From positions 62,001-126,000 of the forward strand of contig JABACD010000010.1 in the NCBI GenBank assembly GCA_014237855.1: a stretch of 64,000 nt of DNA, read 5' to 3'. The translations under genes and the position numbers were made by a program. The DNA is from Planctomycetota bacterium. GTDB taxonomy: Bacteria; Planctomycetota; UBA1135; GCA-002686595. Each line of letters opens with the position of its first letter. The stretch's first letter is position 1. Below the pieces are notes generated by a model. The model had not been told where the DNA came from. It ran no database searches and worked only from the letters and a program-made list of their open reading frames with translations. Positions 62,148-64,000 of the stretch are shown one piece after another.

Positions 62148-63521
62148 ATGTCAGTTCGCAAGAAGTACAGCGTGTTGAGGGATCCCGTGCAGGGAGATGT
62201 GTACCTCACGCACGAGGAGCTGTCGATCGTCGACACCGTCGAGATGCAGCGCATGCGTGGGGTGCGGCAGCTTGGGACGGCCTACTTGGTCTACCCCGGT
62301 GCCGTGCATACGCGCTTCGATCACATGATCGGGAGCCTCCACGTTACCCAGCAGATGATCGACTCGATCAATCTCTCCTTCGAATTGAACCCGACGGGGC
62401 TGGTCCAGATCAGTGAAGAAGAGGCCAGGGTGATCCGGATCGCAGCCCTGGTACACGACATCACTCACATTCCTTTCGGGCACAGCCTCGAGGACCAGGA
62501 CGGGATCTTCAGACGGCATGACTCGGGCTACCGTTTTGAGCAGGTCTTTGGCCCAACCACCGAGGTGGGGCAGAGGCTCGAAGCTCTGGGGGTTCGAGAC
62601 GAAGTCCTCTCGATCCTGACCCGTGGCAAGGCACAGGGGGCGCAGGCCATTCCCAGTTACTGGTGGCAGATAGTCTCGGGCACGATTTGCTCGGACATTC
62701 TCGACTACCTGGCTCGTGATGCCTACTTCACCGGTCTGCATCTGCAGGTGGATCCGAGAGTCACGAGCTACTTCAAGATCGACCGAGCCACTGGAAATCT
62801 CTTCATCGACCTCTGCAAGCACGAGCTGCTTCGCGAGGATATCCTGAGCGAGATGGTGCGCATGTTGGAGGCGCGCTACTACTTCTCCGAGCGGGTCTAC
62901 TACCATCATGCGAAGGTGGCGTCAGGGGCAATGATTGCCCGCGCAGTCGAGCTGGCGTTGAGTGGCGGTCACCTGAAGGAGGAGGAGTTCTACGACCAGA
63001 CTGATGCGTCGATCCTGGACCTCCTCGAGCGCTCGGTCAGTGATGCTGAGCCCGCAATCCGAGATGAAGTCCGTGAGCTGATGAAGCGCCTGCGCTCGCG
63101 GAAGCTCTACAAGCGTGCCTGCGTCTTCCCGCGCTACGAGAACAAGGATGTTCAGGAGGCCCTCGTGGCGCGGTTCTTCGCCCAAGGTGGTGCCAGAAAT
63201 CGCCATGAGGTTGAGGAGCGGATCGCAGACCAGGTCCGTCTCGCAACGGGGCAAGACGTGAAGTTGATGGTCTACTGCCCTGCCCAGCGCATGCAGCTCA
63301 AGGAGGCCCGTACCCACGTTCGCTGGCCTGGCGAGGACCAGGTGAGACCCCTGTCGCACTTCTCGGACCAGATTCCGCGGCTGGCCGATCTCGAGCGATC
63401 ATATCGGAACCTGTGGAAATTTTACCTCTTTGCTGACACCGACGATCCAGCCCTCTTGAACCGTGTTCAGGAGATCGCCGAGAAAGAATTCGCCGAGGCG
63501 ACCAACGCATACTCGACCTAG
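62148..63521 (+). CDS. HD-domain phosphohydrolase (dNTPase/SAMHD1-like)
   Basis: A 457-residue HD-domain protein. It has the entry motif PVQGDVYLTHEELSIVDTVEMQRMRGVRQLG, HTRFDH (His54, His59), LVHDITHIPFGH (His103, Asp104) and SDILDYLARDAYFTG with the last metal-binding Asp. This is the YpgQ/SAMHD1-like dNTP triphosphohydrolase branch. It probably hydrolyses a nucleotide, dNTP or signalling nucleotide. It is followed after 85 bases by an HPF-type gene on the same strand. Confidence 0.86.
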   Translation: MSVRKKYSVLRDPVQGDVYLTHEELSIVDTVEMQRMRGVRQLGTAYLVYPGAVHTRFDHMIGSLHVTQQMIDSINLSFELNPTGLVQISEEEARVIRIAALVHDITHIPFGHSLEDQDGIFRRHDSGYRFEQVFGPTTEVGQRLEALGVRDEVLSILTRGKAQGAQAIPSYWWQIVSGTICSDILDYLARDAYFTGLHLQVDPRVTSYFKIDRATGNLFIDLCKHELLREDILSEMVRMLEARYYFSERVYYHHAKVASGAMIARAVELALSGGHLKEEEFYDQTDASILDLLERSVSDAEPAIRDEVRELMKRLRSRKLYKRACVFPRYENKDVQEALVARFFAQGGARNRHEVEERIADQVRLATGQDVKLMVYCPAQRMQLKEARTHVRWPGEDQVRPLSHFSDQIPRLADLERSYRNLWKFYLFADTDDPALLNRVQEIAEKEFAEATNAYST

Positions 63522-63606
63522 AAGCGTTGGCCAAGTCGGTCTAGACTGATTACTCAACAAGGTTCGACTTACTCACCGAAACCATCTAGAAGGCAAGCAT
63601 TCAGAC

Positions 63607-63921
63607 ATGCTCATTCAGGTCAATTTCGCTGACATCGACAAGACAGATACAATCGACAGTTATGTCCACGACCGTGTCAGCAAGGAACTGGCGCACGTCG
63701 CAGGGCGTATCACGCGAGTCGAGGTTCACCTTCATGACGACAACAGCTCTCAGAAGTCAGCAGCTGACGACAAGCGAGTCAAGATGGAAGCTCGTCCGGC
63801 GGGCTTGCAGCCTCTGGTCGTCGAGCATACCGGCGACAACCTGCAACAGGTGATTGCCGATTGCGCATCGAAGCTGGCTCGTTCCGTCAAGCACACCTTC
63901 GACAGACTGGCCGATCGGTAG
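63607..63921 (+). CDS. hpf: Ribosome hibernation factor HPF/RaiA, short form
   Basis: A 104-residue protein of the YfiA/HPF fold: LIQVNFADIDKTDTIDSYVHDRVSKEL, then RVEVHLHDDN and KMEARPAG, with the helical end VIADCASKLARSVKHTFDR. Short HPF/RaiA proteins bind the ribosomal decoding centre in stationary phase. It lacks the long-form dimerisation domain. No RNA polymerase sigma-54 gene is adjacent. It starts at a good ATG and is followed by nothing recognisable in the last 79 bases. Confidence 0.85.
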   Translation: MLIQVNFADIDKTDTIDSYVHDRVSKELAHVAGRITRVEVHLHDDNSSQKSAADDKRVKMEARPAGLQPLVVEHTGDNLQQVIADCASKLARSVKHTFDRLADR

Positions 63922-64000
63922 GCGCTCGTAGCACTGGCCTTCACTGATGGAGACGATCCGATGGCGGGGGCTGTAGCGCGTCGCCTCCTGACTCTCCATG

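Overview
The window is dense, GC-rich bacterial chromosome with almost no non-coding space. Many neighbouring genes overlap by 4 to 13 bases. The gene set suggests an uncultured, aerobic heterotroph of the Planctomycetota or a nearby deep lineage. Pointers are an ECF sigma / anti-sigma / CHAT-TPR unit, a PDZ-plus-DUF6288 exported protein, TPR-sulfatase lipoproteins, a repeated Cys-rich exported protein and ornithine-lipid genes. This placement is inference from gene content; no rRNA, tRNA, IS element, CRISPR array or phage gene was recognised.

Layout. 1-11.7 kb: a truncated E. coli-type FadE, a membrane protein with a methyltransferase/kinase-like fusion, a nitrilase, two exported proteins of unknown role, and a sigma / anti-sigma / CHAT-TPR operon. 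12.0-21.6 kb: a co-directional acyl-CoA operon (thiolase, 3-hydroxyacyl-CoA dehydrogenase, acyl-CoA dehydrogenase, MeaB chaperone, B12-dependent mutase large and small subunits, small HTH protein, second acyl-CoA dehydrogenase), then an MBL-fold hydrolase and a BtuF-like protein. The mutase carries isobutyryl-CoA mutase residues (Phe92, Gln210), so the operon can be read as a route from isobutyryl-CoA through butyryl-CoA to acetyl-CoA. 21.7-34.5 kb: a purine/urate-type catabolic locus (XdhD-like molybdoenzyme, SsnA-like hydrolase, two fold-type II PLP enzymes, a beta-ureidopropionase-like amidase, an M20 carbamoylase and a shortened YgfK), with an exported DUF6288 protein inside it. 34.6-43.6 kb: xylose isomerase, then a minus-strand operon of DEAD-box helicase, [2Fe-2S] ferredoxin, IspH, OlsB, an OlsA-like acyltransferase and an 869-residue alpha/beta-hydrolase / DedA / ATP-grasp fusion. 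43.7-48.1 kb: exonuclease III, a TPR-sulfatase lipoprotein, a Lon-N-domain protein and a SirB1-like protein. 48.3-57.3 kb: a second fatty-acid block (two thiolases, 3-hydroxyacyl-CoA dehydrogenase, enoyl-CoA hydratase) interleaved with two cyclophilins, then a swivel-first aconitase-family enzyme and a LeuB-like dehydrogenase. 57.3-64 kb: a second TPR-sulfatase lipoprotein, a three-repeat Cys protein, a redoxin lipoprotein, a tRNA-queuosine mannosyltransferase-like enzyme, an HD phosphohydrolase and a short HPF/RaiA protein.

The metabolic theme is complete oxidation of fatty and branched-chain acyl-CoAs plus nitrogen recovery from purines. The most unusual elements are the mutase operon with an HTH gene coupled to its B12-binding subunit, the all-hydrolytic variant of the urate cluster with reduced YgfK and SsnA, and the ornithine-lipid operon ending in a three-domain membrane fusion. 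Functions are assigned by recognising motifs by eye; no database search was possible.
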